This document shows positions 14,284 to 28,500 of a stretch of DNA of 64,000 nucleotides, one piece after another. The position numbers were made by a program, and so were the translations under genes. The notes under the pieces are model-generated. The model was not told where the DNA came from. It did no database searches and saw nothing but the letters and a program-made list of their open reading frames with translations. Source of the DNA: Icerya purchasi (lineage: Eukaryota > Arthropoda > Insecta > Hemiptera > Monophlebidae). The number at the start of each line of letters is the position of its first letter. Position 1 is the first letter of the stretch. The DNA lies in the NCBI GenBank assembly GCA_039619475.1, contig CM077116.1, positions 375,894,188-375,958,187 of the forward strand. The letters are read 5' to 3'.

Positions 14284-14395
14284 TTATTAATTTTTTTCGA
14301 TTAATCATTAATTTTTTCCGAATAATCATTAATTTTTTCCAATTAATCATCAATTTTTTTCCGATTTATCAACAATTTTTTTCCTTTTCCCTACA
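14284..14395. repeat. tandem repeat, 21-22-bp unit, about 5 copies
   Basis: Successive units share the form CATTAATTTTTTCCGATTAAT with one or two changes each. Unit starts are spaced 21, 21 and 22 bases apart. Confidence 0.8.
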
Positions 14396-15704
14396 GCCTT
14401 TATTATAATATATCACTATTATCCTAAATATTTTAATTGTTTTTTTCATTTTTATTTTACTTTACGTATTTAAAATTTTACAAAAATAATACAATACAGG
14501 CGCTGCTGTTGTCGATTAATATTAATGGCTAAATTAACAAAGCGTAATTACGCAGAAACGAATGTCCCGGTAAATGAAGCTATTCAGTTTTAAATATCAA
14601 ACTATATAATCGGGCTTAGTGTGCGTGTGCGTGTAAAGTCCAAGCCGTGATAGTGGACCCCTATTTGAAAAATTGGAATGAAAATAAAATGGTAAAGCAT
14701 AATTTTAAGTAGAACATGTCTTTCGCTGAAGTTGAGAGGAAACAATTACGTTAATCGCGAAATTGGTAAATGGCAATTTCAACTTTTTTACCAATCTAAT
14801 GGATCAAAATGTATTTTAATCCATTAATGAAATTATAAAAAGGAATCGAACACCGCGTAGATAATCTTGATCCGTGAATCGGAATAGCCTCTTCAGATAC
14901 GCACGCTTACACATGGGTCGTGTTAAATTTACATGAAAGTTACAAAAATAATGAAAAAGTGTCGATTTCACGGTACAAAGATCAGAACAAATAGTCGAAA
15001 AATTGAGTAAAAGACAACGAAACAATATTTAAAATTATTAAAAATAATTAACACTTTGAGTTTACAAACTCCTAATAAGGAAACTTCTCAATATTAAGAA
15101 ATTTCGAAAATAACAATTTTGTTTATAGATAATATATACAACTTTTTAATTTTACGGTATTTTAATTTTTTTTTACAATTTACAAGCAAATGATATAATT
15201 TAGAATCTTTTCAAACTTGCTGTTGAAATACACGTATTTAAAAACGCGAGATGATTGAAATAATGAAATATATATATAGATATATAAACTCGGCCATTTT
15301 GGCCTCGCAAGGGGTTGTGTGTCCTTAGACCCTTCTTGCTTACATTTCTCTCTCTTTCTCTTCTATACTTTGTATAAAATTATCAAAATTTACAACGTAA
15401 TTCTAAATCGATCCACATGAATATATATATACATAATCATAAAATCCTATAAAATACAAAACAAACATTACATAAAATTGGGACATTTTTTCTAATGCGG
15501 GTAGCCTAAAAATTACGTTGTAATTAATATTAATTATAACGTAATTCTTAGGCCGGCCCCCATTAAAAAAATATCCTAAAACATGTCTCAATTTTATGTA
15601 ATTATGTAACGTTTGTTGTTATCTTAATTTTTACCGACTTTCAAAATAAAAAAGGTTATATTACGTTCGTCGTGTATGTTTGTTTTTTTTTTGTTTTTTT
15701 TTAT

Positions 15705-16315
15705 GTTTGTTCGCGCATAACTCATATTTGCAAAGACCGATTTTACTGATTCTTTGTCCGTTAAACAGTCCCGGTAACTCATATAGAACCTGCGGTAAAG
15801 TTTTTTTTCAATTTTTTTCTTAAAACTTAATTTTCAAATTTTTCAAAATTTGAGCCCTTTAACTTTAATATTCTCTGGGGGTCTTGTGTTTTTCCTATAT
15901 TTTATCGATTGAAATACTCATTTTAAAAAAGTGTGACCCTCCAACTACCATGTAAAAAGCTGTGGACTTTTTTTTTTTTTTGGTTTCGAGTCTTACCGCT
16001 TTAATTAATAGTGTACTTTCCCAAATTTTGGTGGTTCCTAAATAACAATACTTTTCGAATTTTATATTTTCCCCGTATTCTGAAGATTCTAGTGCGCACG
16101 TTAAAAATAAAATCAATACCATAACTCATACAGACCCGGTTGTAAAATTTTTCAAAAAGATTTTTTCTTAAAACTTGATTTTTGCATTTTTTAAAATTTG
16201 GGTCTTTTAGTTTTAAAACTTTGAGCGTTTTATAATTGTCTTACGATCTCACGAAGATAATACATCGATTGAAAAAAAAAAAAATTAACTCTCTAGCTAC
16301 TATAGAACGAACTTT
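15705..16315. repeat. two diverged direct repeats, ~350 bp apart
   Basis: A block at about 15776-15960 (AACTCATATAGAACC, then a T-rich part with CTTAAAACTTAATTTT and AAAATTTGAGCC, then ATCGATTGAAA) recurs at about 16124-16300 with the same order of parts. This is an old tandem duplication or two fragments of one dispersed repeat. Confidence 0.5.
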
Positions 16316-17070
16316 TGCTTTCAGCTTTATAAGATTTACAGGAATACTATGAATATATCACGATGATGTTCAAAATGGAAATGTTTTGAATTTATTATTA
16401 TGCAAATGCAATTTATTTTGTTACATTTAATTGCCTAATTTTTATTTTTATTTCTTACTATTTCGACAAATTAAATTTACAAATGTGACTATTAAATAAA
16501 AACAATTAGCGGATATTCTCAATTATGTAAATAAAACAACAGCGATGATGGGGTTAATAATTTAATATTTTTCTATAAAAAGTGTATAATAATTCGCGTG
16601 TCTTTTGACACGGCTCAATGAAATTCAAACTGTCATCTTTAGTTCGGTACTTATTCAAGAGTTTTTACCGGTTCGGGTGAAAACGAACAAGAGTTTACGT
16701 TGCCTAGCAGATGATGTCCGATGGAAGGTGTAGAGAAAAAGTTGAGAAACATACTGGGGTCGAAATTATTCACTTTTATAAGATATATCGAGTGCCTTTA
16801 GTGGTCAACTATTAGTTACCAGTTGGTCAGCATCGCTTGGTTTCTAGTTACTGTTTGACCAATTATTCGGAGACATGTTTTCGTACGTACCCTAAAACAA
16901 TTAGCAGTTGGCGTCCGTCCGATATATGTACACGTTCGTTGAAATCAAGCGCGAGCACATTTGAGAGACTAACTTTTTTGCTATTAGAAGAATGACGTGG
17001 TGAACTGAAATTTAGTATCAGAGAATTTTCCGTTAAAATACTCTTAGGTAGCGAGAGCCGGAGGTTCAGT

Positions 17071-17092
17071 TATATATATATATATATATATA
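17071..17092. repeat. TA dinucleotide microsatellite
   Basis: About eleven consecutive TA units. Confidence 0.9.
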
Positions 17093-17782
17093 ATTAATGG
17101 ATGATGATAAGTTTTTGAAACTTTGTAAAATTCGTATTTATTTGTTAATTCATTCGGAACTGAATCCGGTATGGTGACAAATAAATCATAAATCTGACTG
17201 TTCTGGGGGAAAAAGTGGTTATAACGATGTTATAATTATTTTCCGGTCGGAAAGTACATATAAATTAGGGAAATAGCGAAACATCATCTAAATTCTGTTT
17301 AATATAAATAAAAATGAATTAGAATCATTTCCTACAGTGAATCACACACGGCGTAGTTTAATTTTACTTCACCGCTCTCTAGTAGTATCAATTCCCGAAG
17401 ATCTCAAGGTCGCCGAGTTCACACCGCTCACGTAATAGACAAACAAACCCGTCGTCGGAAGATAGATAGCAACAAAATTCACGTGAACAAATTTTCTTTG
17501 AATAATTCGCCGTTTTCGATTATAATAATGACCGTATGTGACATTCTGGCGTAATCGGTATTTACCGGGCAGAGGTCTATTTCGGAATAATCATATAAAA
17601 GAAATCGATATTTTACGTTTCAAAGTAATCGTTCGCTGCGCCGTTCGCGGATAACATCGATTAATTCGAAATATTTATCAATTTTCTAAAGGGTTGATCG
17701 TATATTTTTTTGTCGATAAAGCAGGAAAATAGCGTGATCGATTTTCGCAAGCGGGCGTGAATTTAGAAAAATTTATTTCAAC

Positions 17783-17879
17783 ATGAAGAACCATCAGCTG
17801 AAGAACATAATATCGATATGTCAAAAAAACATATTCCTAATATCGATATTTGTTGGAGTTGCTTCGGGTGTCATTACGG
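17783..17879 (+). CDS. transporter exon 1 (start codon, TM1)
   Basis: Encodes residues 1-32 plus one base of codon 33. The ATG follows TTTATTTCAAC, with an A at -3, and opens a short basic leader followed by a hydrophobic TM1 ([17 protein letters not shown] across the junction). Donor GTAAGC. No better in-frame ATG lies upstream. Confidence 0.85.
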
Positions 17880-20800
17880 GTAAGCAAACTTAAAATTACT
17901 TATAAACGAAAAACACCTAATGCAGACTAGAACGTATATATTACTACATTCGCCGTCTAACTTTACCGAAAAAGTCATTTACTTACGGAGCTCGTTTTTT
18001 ATCTTTTTTTTTGTTCTTCATGTTCTCGGAGAGCAATTACATCTGTTGCTGATGAACCGGTTTTACCGAATGGCCTGCGTAATATATTCACTGTTCATAA
18101 TGTACGCTAGTCGTATTCGATTGATTATCATTAATCTGAACTTCGCGTTTCATGTATAAATGATGTAGTATCGTGAAGAGTTGCCATTCCCAGAAACATA
18201 CCGGGTCGATGAGTAATTTGTGTCCATCTGTACCGAGAATGGAACAATGAATTAAAATCGACGTAGAATAAAACTCTTCAAAAATAATTGCGTCAAAGTC
18301 TTCCGTTCTCGATATAAATTTGCAAACGCGGCTGTGACTGTGTTGAGGCTAGTTATAATTTAAACGGTGAAGTTTACTCACTCTGCAGAAAAGTAGCCTT
18401 TGTTAATGCTGATGTAATTAGATGAATTGGAAGGAATTGAAAAGGGGACGTAAGGAAAAAAGCTATCAGCTGCAATTGACGTCGCAATCCGAGATGTAAA
18501 TTTATTTCGCATCCGTAAAAATGAAAAAAATTGCGTACAATTTATAAGCCGTTAAATTCGTTGTTTTATCTAACACGTTGTCTGTGTGTGTGGATATAAA
18601 CACGTTGGTTCTGCTTTGACGGATGTCGAGAACGTCTATTAAAATTGTTCCAAACGCGCACTGAAACATCCGAACCGGTTTAAAATTTTTAGCCTCCACA
18701 CAGAAACCAGCTAAACACATTGCGTATCTTCCAAACGTTTGTTTCTCCTATTTTGCTCCTACTTGAGGTTGCTTTTTATTTTATTATAGATTTTTTACTC
18801 GATTATTCTTTCTTATGAAAATTTCTTACAGAATTTATTAGTTTTTCTTTTTTTCATAATTATAAAATATTGTTTACTTTTGCGTTTACAATTAATTTCT
18901 TTCCCCTTTTCCTTTTTTCTTTTCTTTGGAATGGACAAAAACCCTTATTTATTTATTTATTTTTTATTATTTACTCCTCTACCTTTTTACAAAACATCAC
19001 CCGGAAAAGTTTACGCGATCATCTAAATAATTTCAAACGGTACAGAAAAATTATGATCTGGTGAATCTGTTTCGATATTGCATTCTATACATTTATCATC
19101 GTTTGTTATGCCCATTTTTTTTAAATAGTCAGCGTAATTACCATGTCCCGACAGAAATTAGGTTAATAAGAAATCTGGACTGATTAGTTTGTTTTTCAAT
19201 CTGTCTTCGATTCTGGGTAATAATCCATACGTTCATCTTCCTGTTAATTCTTGCTCATAAGCGTTTTGCCACTTCTCCGGGTATTTCGACTTCACTTCCT
19301 TTATTTTCTGCATTAATCCTATCACTGTGGTTGTTTTTAGTTATTTTTATCTCGTTAATAATTTCTAACTGTAAATCCACAGGCATAATTCCTGATATGA
19401 CATACGAAGAGATGTATAGGAAACCGTTCTATATGCAGATGTTACATTTAAAATGATTTATTATTATTATTATTATTATTATTTTTATACTAGGTGTTTT
19501 TAATTGCTATGATTATTACACCCAGTGTCAGGTAAATATTTTAAATGCTAGTTGTTAAGTTGAGTTTTCTAATCAGGGTAAGAATTTTTTTTAATTTCAT
19601 TTTGGTTGTCAAGGATGTTTGAGTTATTTAAGGGGATTTTTAGTTCTAGACGGATTTGATTTATGTTAGGGCATTCGTAAAGGTGTTTGACCGTGATGGA
19701 AATGGAGTTGCAGAACTGACAAGGGAGTTTATGGATTTTTAGGAGGAGGTAAAATTATGGGTGAATTTCGTATGTCCAATTATAAGTCTGGTGATTATTA
19801 ATTCTTCTTGTCGATTTAGTTGGGAGAGGTTTTTCCAAGGTTGTACGGATTTTTTGTGTTCAAATAATTTGTTATGGGATTTTGTGTTCCATGATGCTTG
19901 CCAACTAGATATTTCGGTTTGATTTAGTAAATGTTTGATGTCCGTGACTGTGTTGGAGGTTACAGGTGAGGGTGTAGAGGCGGTTTTGGACAGGTTATCG
20001 GCTATTTCATTTCCCTGGATTCCGATATGACTCGGTATATACATTAATTTGATATTAATGTTTCAAGATTTTAGCTCGTTTAGCTGTTGGTGAATATCTT
20101 GGACAAATTTGTCAGCTGAAAAAATGTTCAAGATGGATGTTAGTGAGCTTACTGAGTCGTTTTGGATTAGATAATTTTTGCTTTTTTCTTTCGTTTTTAT
20201 GCTTTTCAAACAATGAAAATTTGCTATTAATTCGGCTGTATAGTTGGAAGAACATTTGTGAAGTTTGAAGTTTTTAACTTTTCCATTGATAGAAAAAGCA
20301 TATCCAGTATATTGATTTTCGATTTTTGACCCATCTGTAAAGCATGGCACATAATTAGGAAAATTAGTAACCTTTTCGTGATATCGCTTTTTAATTATAT
20401 CGTGAGGAACTTCGGATTTACTGCAGGCTATTAAAGAAAAATCTATGTCTGGGGTTTGTAATAACCAGAATGGAAATTTTGGATATTCTTGGTTTAGGTT
20501 TGAAAAATTGAGCTCATTATTTTTTAGAAAAGACAGGAAATTGGTGATTGGTTTTCAGCCTGCCGCGAAGGGTTTTTAACGTACGAATTTATTAAGTTTT
20601 CCATTGGATTTGTTGAATTAGTTACAGCAGATAACAGGAACCTGTTTGTGACCAAATTTTTCCTAAATTGTAGGGGAAGTTCGGCTGCTTCGCAGAATAT
20701 ACTATCTATTGGTGAGGATAGTTGAGCTCCGATACACATTCGTATGGCTGCGTTTTGAATTGGTTTTATGATTGCCAAGGTTTTGTCGGGTGCGTTATTG

Positions 20801-23800
20801 AGAGCTGGGTATCCATATTCGATTTTACTCCGAATGAGAGATCCATATAATTGCATTAGTAATTTTCTGGATGTATCGTATTTTGGCTTATTAATAGTTT
20901 TAATTATATTGAGAGTTTTCATTAGGCCTTTTTTCAGTCCTAGATAGTGGGGAGTCCAAGATAATTTACTGTCAAAGGTTAGCCCAAGAAATTTAGTACA
21001 TGGTTTGACTTCGAGAGTACGTCCATTGAATTTAAGAGTTGATTTTTGGGATTTATACTTTCTAGTAAATAAAACACAGTGGGTTTTAGATTCTGAGAAG
21101 ACTAATCCATTTATATCCGTCCATTTTTGGAGGAGATCTAAGGTGTCACGTATAACTTTTTGAGCAACGTTGTAAGTTATTTGTACATATTGAGATGTTT
21201 ATGTCGTCGGCAAAAATTCTTAATGACACCGGATGTGGGGTGATTTCTTTTATACTGTCAATAAGTAGTATGAATAAGATAGTGTTCATCACTGATCTTT
21301 GTGGAACACCGTTTTCAATAGTGTGCAAGTGGGAATATCTAAAAGTTCGGTCAGTGAGGAAGTTTATAATGAAGAATCCGAGGTGTCCTCTTATTCCAAT
21401 AAGATGACGTTTTTGGATAATTTTGAAACGCCAAGCTTTGTCATAGGCTTTTTCGAGGTCGAAGAAGATAGACAGTACGCTTTGTTTGCTGTGGAATGCA
21501 TTCAGGACTTCGTTTTGGAGGTTGAATAGATGATCTATGGTTGACCTTTTTTCCTAAAACCACTTTGGCAGGTGCTTAACGAGTTATTTTTGTCGATGTA
21601 CCAGATTAGACGTTTACTGACCATTTTTTCTAATATTTTGCACCAAACTGGTGTTAGGGATATTGGACGATAACTAGACGCAAGGGAGTTTTTTTTTTCA
21701 GGTTTCAGGATCGGAATTATTGTAACTGTTCTCCAAGAGTAAGGGAAGGAATCAGACGTCCAGATTTTATTGTAAAGATTTAAAAGGTTTATTTTCGATT
21801 AGTCGGACAGATTTTTTATCATAAACGGGTGGATGTCGTCTGGACCGAGAGAGGAGTTTTTGATGTTGTGATTTAATACCTGGTTAAGTTCTTCAATAGA
21901 AAAGGCAGCGTTGTATTCTTCTGAGTTATTTAACTGAAAATTTAATGGACTTGACTCTATGGACGATTTGAGATGTTGGAATGTGGGATGATATGAATTT
22001 GTCGCGGAAGCTTTCGCAAAATTTTGTGCTAGGTGGTTTACAATATCATCTGTACTAGTTATAATGTTGTTTTCCAGTTGGATATATGGGATATTTAAAG
22101 ATCTGAAGGAACCTTTGAAATGACGTATTTTTTTCCACGTCAGATTAATGTTAGAGTTTTGTGCAATTGACTTCATCAAATTTGTCCAGCTTTCTCTTTG
22201 TTTCAGTAAATTTATTTGGCGTGCACGAGCGCGTTTTTTCTTAAGGTTTATTAAATTTTTTTGCAAGGGATTTCTTTTAAACTTACGTAAAGCTTTTTTC
22301 CTGTCATTAATCGCTATTTTTAGAGTTCATCGCACCGCCATGGTACTGTTTTTTTTTGGAGTTTTATTGGATGATTTTGAAATGCTATCTTGGGCTGTTT
22401 TTATAACGGAATCAGTAAACATTTTGACAATAGTTCCGACCTCGTTCACTTCAAAAAATTCAGGAGTTTCGTTTGAAAACTCTGATTGTTGAAATAGGTC
22501 TTTATAAAGGTTCCAATTTGCTTTGTTTATTTGCTTATTTGCCATTTGGGTTGTTTACCGGGAGTTTGGTTTTGGGTTTGAAATGGCATGCAAATACTAA
22601 TGGGAGAGTGATCACTAAAGTACAAATCATCTTGTACTGACCGTTGTAACAAATGTGCTATATTTATAGAAGAAAATGACAGATCGATTGCGATGTATTG
22701 CCGTTTGATAAGTTGAAGTGCGTGTGGGAGCCATTATTTAAAAGAAATATATTATTTTTTGTTAAGAATTTATCGATAATATTTCCGCGATTATTTGAAG
22801 AGCTTGATCCCCATGTGTGTGAGTGTGCGTTAAAGTCACCTAACACTATATATGAAGAAGGGAGTTGCTTAAATAGCTGTTCTAGCTCGTCGACAGTTAT
22901 TTGTTGATGGGGAAGGATATAAATACTACAAATAGAGAGTTTCTTGGGAAAAAAGTAAGGTGTGTCAATAGAGATGGCTATTGCTTGAAAATTTCCTAAT
23001 TAAAGATTTATCTGGGTAGATGTTGTAGTATTTTTTACCAACAGGACGGTTCCATCGCATGATATCTCTCCTCCTGGGTAATCAAAACGGTATATATTAT
23101 AATTTTTGAGTTTAAATTTGTGATGCGGTCGTAGGCGAGTTTCTTGGATAGCAACTACTGTTGGGTTGTGTTTGACTAGTATCGTTATTAGTTCACCGAA
23201 ATGCGCTTTGACGCCACTTATATTCCACTGAATTAACTGCATGTTTTTTTTTTGTTTTTTTTTTCCCTTTTTCAAATGAAAATTTGAAATTTAGGGGTAT
23301 TGTTAGAAGCGATGGGAAATCTACCTACTTACAAACGTTATTTAGCACAAAAGTTACAGCTTATCTATATAATATCATTACATGTACAATGATGACAATT
23401 CGACGTTGTTGATTTTCGGTTTCGCATACTCTGTTAACAAAATTATCTACTGTAAATCGGAATAAAGCGGTACAATCGATGTGTTCTCTACTAATTGCGA
23501 TAAGATTATTTTTATTGTGTTTGTGTGTCTGACTCGTATGTAGATCCGTATTCATCTGTTCTGTTATCAGACAATTTTACTTTATTTAAATCGACGTGTT
23601 GGTTTATTAGCTTTTTCCTTAATTTAGAGCATCGTTGGAAAATACCCGGTAGTTTTCACCATCATGTGTAATAATTTCCGAGAGAAGTAGTTTTTCGGAC
23701 ATTTCTAGCGGAATGTAGACGAATCGTTTCTCAGAGAGGAGGTTTGTTAGTCCTTCTTCTTGTGTTAGTCGAAGAAATTTCATTTGAGAAAGAGGAGCAA

Positions 23801-25477
23801 CACCATGCGATTTCATCAGTTTTATTATCTCTTCGTGTGGTACATGCGGAGGTACGTTGGCGATTATAATGTTCTTGTCATTACGTTCTTCTTGGATGTA
23901 CCATCTTAGTTTGTGGACTACTTCAATTTCGCCATCGTCGTTCATGAATTTTTCGGCAATTTCTCTCGTTTTAATGTATGTATATTCTGACGTGGCCTTT
24001 AGAAATTTTCATGCAGTGAAGTATATTACCTGTTCCATCGATTTTATCTCCTACTTTCCTTGCATAGTATGTTGCCGAGACTCCGATTATGTAAGGAAAG
24101 ATAATAAGCTTGATGTTTAGAGGGAAATTTGAGGATAGCAGAGAAGGTTTTACGGTTTCATTCCGGTCTGTAGTCAGAACCGGATCCAGTTTGAGTTGTT
24201 GTTATTGTCCATGAAAATCCGGCTCGGTCTAGCCAAGACCGGCGCGGAAGGGAGGGTCGTAGTACTTACGGTAAAAATAACCGATTGTACCGCTACAATG
24301 ATAGAGAACGGTAAAAAGTTTTTGTAATAAATATGGTACTTACGATTTATTAATCGACTTATTCAGTTGCGATGTTAAAGATTTTATCAGCGACACGTTA
24401 TGGATAACATAGAATACCACGAACCGTAGTGAAGACGTTTACACCGTAACCCGTTATAACAAAACCCATAAAATGATTTTCCTTTGTTCCGTTTTAATTT
24501 TTTTTTTTTTTTTACCGAAACGTTAGGAAAATAAATCGAGGAACTATATTCCGTTATAGATGTGAACAGCTCTGAGTAAAGAAATTTCCTATCCACAAAT
24601 TTTAAACCAAAGCATCTGTTGTATAGACCTACCAGTTGTGTGTAATATTTTTTGATTTTATCCATGATGTGTACTTATTATTCAGAGATTGTAGCAATTG
24701 ACCGAAAAGGGAAAACGACGGTCTGCATTGTGAAATAGTTCTAGCCCTGTTTTGGAGTTTGAAAGCGCCCTAGTATCCTAACATGTGCCACTAGATCTTG
24801 CACGATTGTATCTTTATTGTTACGAAAAATAGTTGATATACGATTTTCAATCGCAAGAAGAACAGTTTTGAGATATTAATTTCATAAATGCGCGCAACCA
24901 GGATAGGACGCTTTTAATCAGTTTCGAGCATTATCCATGAACGAGTTGGCATACACTTGATAGCTGTCAATATTGATACTGACGGCCTCCGTTTTATTCA
25001 GTTGAAGTGTTCTTAAGAGCTCTTTTAAATCAAACAGTGTGTAATTGTTTGCCGCCCAATGCTTAAACAAGGATCTCCAATTCGAGCTCCGAGTGAAAGT
25101 TAAAGTGCCGAAGATAGTCGAAATGAGATAAAAAGAATATTTAAAATTATTAAGAAATGCGGAAACAGCGGAAGCTCGCGATGTTGGAATAAAAATTATT
25201 ATTCCGGAGGAACCCGATTTAAGCGTGATTTATGTGAAATTTATTAATAAACGATAGAGAAGGAACAAACTTTTTCAAATACTCATCGAGTGATGTCTCC
25301 TCTCATGCGTTCCTAGAATACCGTGATGAGCAGCATTTTCACTACTGCTTCTGCTAAACATTTTATACGCAACATTGAAAGTGCATTACATTTGAAACAG
25401 ATTAAGATCATTCGTGAAAAGTTTCAAAAAACGAAAAAAAAATCAACAACTGCGTCACATAAGAACTTTTATAAACT

Positions 25478-25525
<48 letters not shown>

Positions 25526-28500
25526 TGTATTTGACAATTCTACAAATTTCCTACAACTAAAATTTTAAACATACGTGTTTTAACAAAAAATAGGTATTTT
25601 GTTTTTTATCCAACTTTACGAACGATGTATTTAGGATGTGTTAAAAATATTTGAAATCCTAGATTTGCGTTTAGGTGCCCCTGCTGGAGCGTTTATTAAA
25701 TATCAATTTATTTCTTTCAGGTATGATATTAAGAAATTACGACATAAGTTCAACAGCGAAAACGCTGATAGCTTATCCGGGAGAACTATTCATGAAGGCG
25801 CTCAAACTACTAGTGTTACCATTTATCATATCCTGTATAATTATCGGTTAGTATCAACGTAATAATTACGGTTATTTGAGATTTTAAGTATACGAAAGGC
25901 TTATTATTATCGTTTTAAATCTACCGTCGTTATTCAACATCGGCAGGAAGAGACAGGATGGTGGTCATATTTCTAATCGACGTCTATCTTTCCGCGACAG
26001 AGAAACACTACATAAACACCGAATAGTATAATCTTAAACGTTACATATAAAAAAGCGCGTTGACAGCAAGACGGACGGCGAGATTTATAAAGTCAAAATT
26101 TCAAATAGGCCAAGCGACGGTTTGGTTTACAGGCAGTGACTTTAAAAACCATAACTTAGATCGGAACTGGTTTATACCTACGGTGTATTTAGTCTATGGC
26201 TGACGAGAACTACGTGTTGTCAATTATTTATCGAAAGATTTTTTCGCTTTTTAACCGTACCTATTAGCTCTGTTTTAGAACATTCCAAAAAGTAAATTTC
26301 TATTACGATACAACGTGTTTTTTATATTTATTTCAATATTATGTTTATTCCGTAACTGAACTAATAAAACGGAATCGTGGGGACGTCGCTAAGGGGGGCA
26401 GGGGAGGACCGTTGCCCCCTCCCCCTGGGGACTCGAAACTTTTTAATCAACTGGCCATGATGAGTATTCATGGGTGCGTAATCATGGACAATTCGGAAGA
26501 TTTTTATAATAAAGTAGTAGAACAATTTGCCAGAAACCCACAAAAATTATGCTTTAATTAGGATTTTATTCCCGTTTAATAAAATATTAAGCCTTTACAA
26601 ATTATAAATTTTATTTTTCCTATAACTCATATCCTCTTTCTATCATCTTGCCTGGCTCATCGGCTGGCGACGCCCTTGAACGGAATATACACGAATAGCA
26701 AAACAACAAAAGTACAATAGTTACTAGCACTAAAATATTTCGGATGAATTTGTCATTTTTTAAGAGAGATTTTTTTCGCTAACGCCGTGTTTTACGATAC
26801 TATAAGGATGCCGCATTTTTCAGCCTAGGAAATCACATAAATAGAAAAAGGGCCACAATAAATATAGCCTCACCGATGGAAACGCAGAAGGAGTTGTTCT
26901 ACTGTATAATTCTTACAAAGTTTAATCAGACACGAAAATAAACATTTTTCGTACATTAACCTAGTAGGCCAGATATATGTTTCTTTTTTTATCATACAAT
27001 CAATGTAGCACAACCCGGTAAACTATTATTTATATTAAAACCTATATGTAAAAATTATTTATTATTAGAATTGTCGATTAGTTTTGGACAGCTTTTGATT
27101 CATATTTGCATTCATCATTATGAACTAAAAGGTACGAAACTAGTTGAAAATTTTAATAATAATAATCAGTTTTTATATGTTTTTAATTTGTTACGATTTA
27201 TATAGTTAACATAAGATTGAATGCATATTAAACAGTTTTTTATAAAGGCTATTATGAAAGAACAGATTTCATAAAAATGTCTTCCGGATTCATATAAGCA
27301 CGTAATATATGTCTTTTAATATTTACATCATTATGCTTGAGCATTCAAAATGTTGCAATTTCAATTTGAATGTTATTGATGGATGGTTCGCATTTTTATT
27401 TTAATACGTATACAGGTACAGCGTCGTTGAATATTTCTCGCAATAAGAAAATCGCAATTCGGACCCTGATTTACTTCGTACTGACCTCGATACTGAACGT
27501 GATATTTGGCATATCGCTAGCCCTGATTATGCAACCGGGAGCAAACGCTTCGTTCAACAGTCAAGTGGCCGCAAAGCCGAGCATACAGCGAACGGACTTC
27601 ATTGATGGCTTTCTAGACATGGGTAGAAATATCATACCGGACAATCTGATTCAGGCAACGTTCGCTCAAGCTTATACGAAATACACCGTTGACCCATCCG
27701 GAAACAGCAGCAGAGTTGATAAAAAAATCGATATGCGAGACGGAACCAATATGATGGGTGTCATATTTTTCAGCGTCATTTTCGGATCTACCCTGGGAAC
27801 GATGGGACCGGAAAAGAAAAGCGTTCTTGATTTTTTTTCCACCGTTTATAGCGCTTTGCAAAGAATTCTCACCGTGGTCATTTGGTAAATATATCCGTTC
27901 GTTTTAATTATTACATCAATTTTTCACCTATGATAGTAGTCGAAAAAAATAAAACGCCCTTTTGAACGAATCACGGAACACCGAGTTTAATAATTTACAG
28001 TTTTGATTTTTTTCTTCTGACAGAAATGGTTAAAAAAACTTATTCGTTAACAGGTGTACCCCGGTCGGCGTAGCCAGTATAATATGCGGTAAAATTATAA
28101 CGGTTCCGAACTTACTGCAAACTTTACAGCAACTGAGCTTTTTCATCATGGGAACTGTAGGCGGATTCCTATTTTACCAGTTACTAGTGGTTCAACTGAT
28201 ATATTTCATCTTGATCAGAAAAAATCCTTTTTCGTATTATTTCAGCCTAATGCCGGCTATCGCAACCGCATTTTCAACAGCTTCAAAGTAAGTTTTTCCG
28301 ATGTCAAGTTAACGGATAATGTACAAAACTGTAAAAAATATAAAATTTCCAAGTTAAGTTCCGGGTTTCGAATAAATCGACATTTACGCGAATAAACACA
28401 CACATTTTCCAATTTTTTATATGGCATTTTAGAAAAAAGTCCTTCGTTATAATAAACTACGCATTATAGAAGGCGGGTCCATTTTAATTATCGTTGTAAT

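Larger units (their letters stand above)
13345..17782. other. non-coding stretch upstream of the transporter
   Basis: No gene recognised. It contains a 21-22-bp tandem repeat (14284-14395), a pair of diverged ~350-bp repeats (15.7-16.3 kb) and a TA run (17071-17092). The promoter and 5' UTR of the transporter may lie here or further left, but I see no clear core promoter. Confidence 0.5.
19460..24468 (-). mobile_element. I-type LINE, near full length, inactive
   Basis: A ~5.0-kb non-LTR retrotransposon on the minus strand. Order from its 5' end: leader (24468-24240), a gag-like ORF1 (about 24235-23619), then ORF2 with endonuclease (23275-22664), reverse transcriptase (22270-20520), RNase H (20350-19950) and a zinc-like end (CQFC...H.....C, about 19700-19660). 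It closes with a (TAA)n tail at 19458-19483. An RNase H domain plus a TAA-repeat tail is typical of the I clade. ORF2 is broken into at least six pieces by frameshifts and stops. It is flanked by matching TAAAATGATTT and interrupts an older R1-like LINE. It lies antisense in intron 1 of the transporter. Confidence 0.75.

Noticed and set aside
27370..27415. ATG at 27370 as start of an independent protein
   Set aside because: A strong splice acceptor (GTATACAG) at 27415 joins the downstream part to exon 2 in frame with the conserved TM2-TM3 order. The 45 bases before it are intron.
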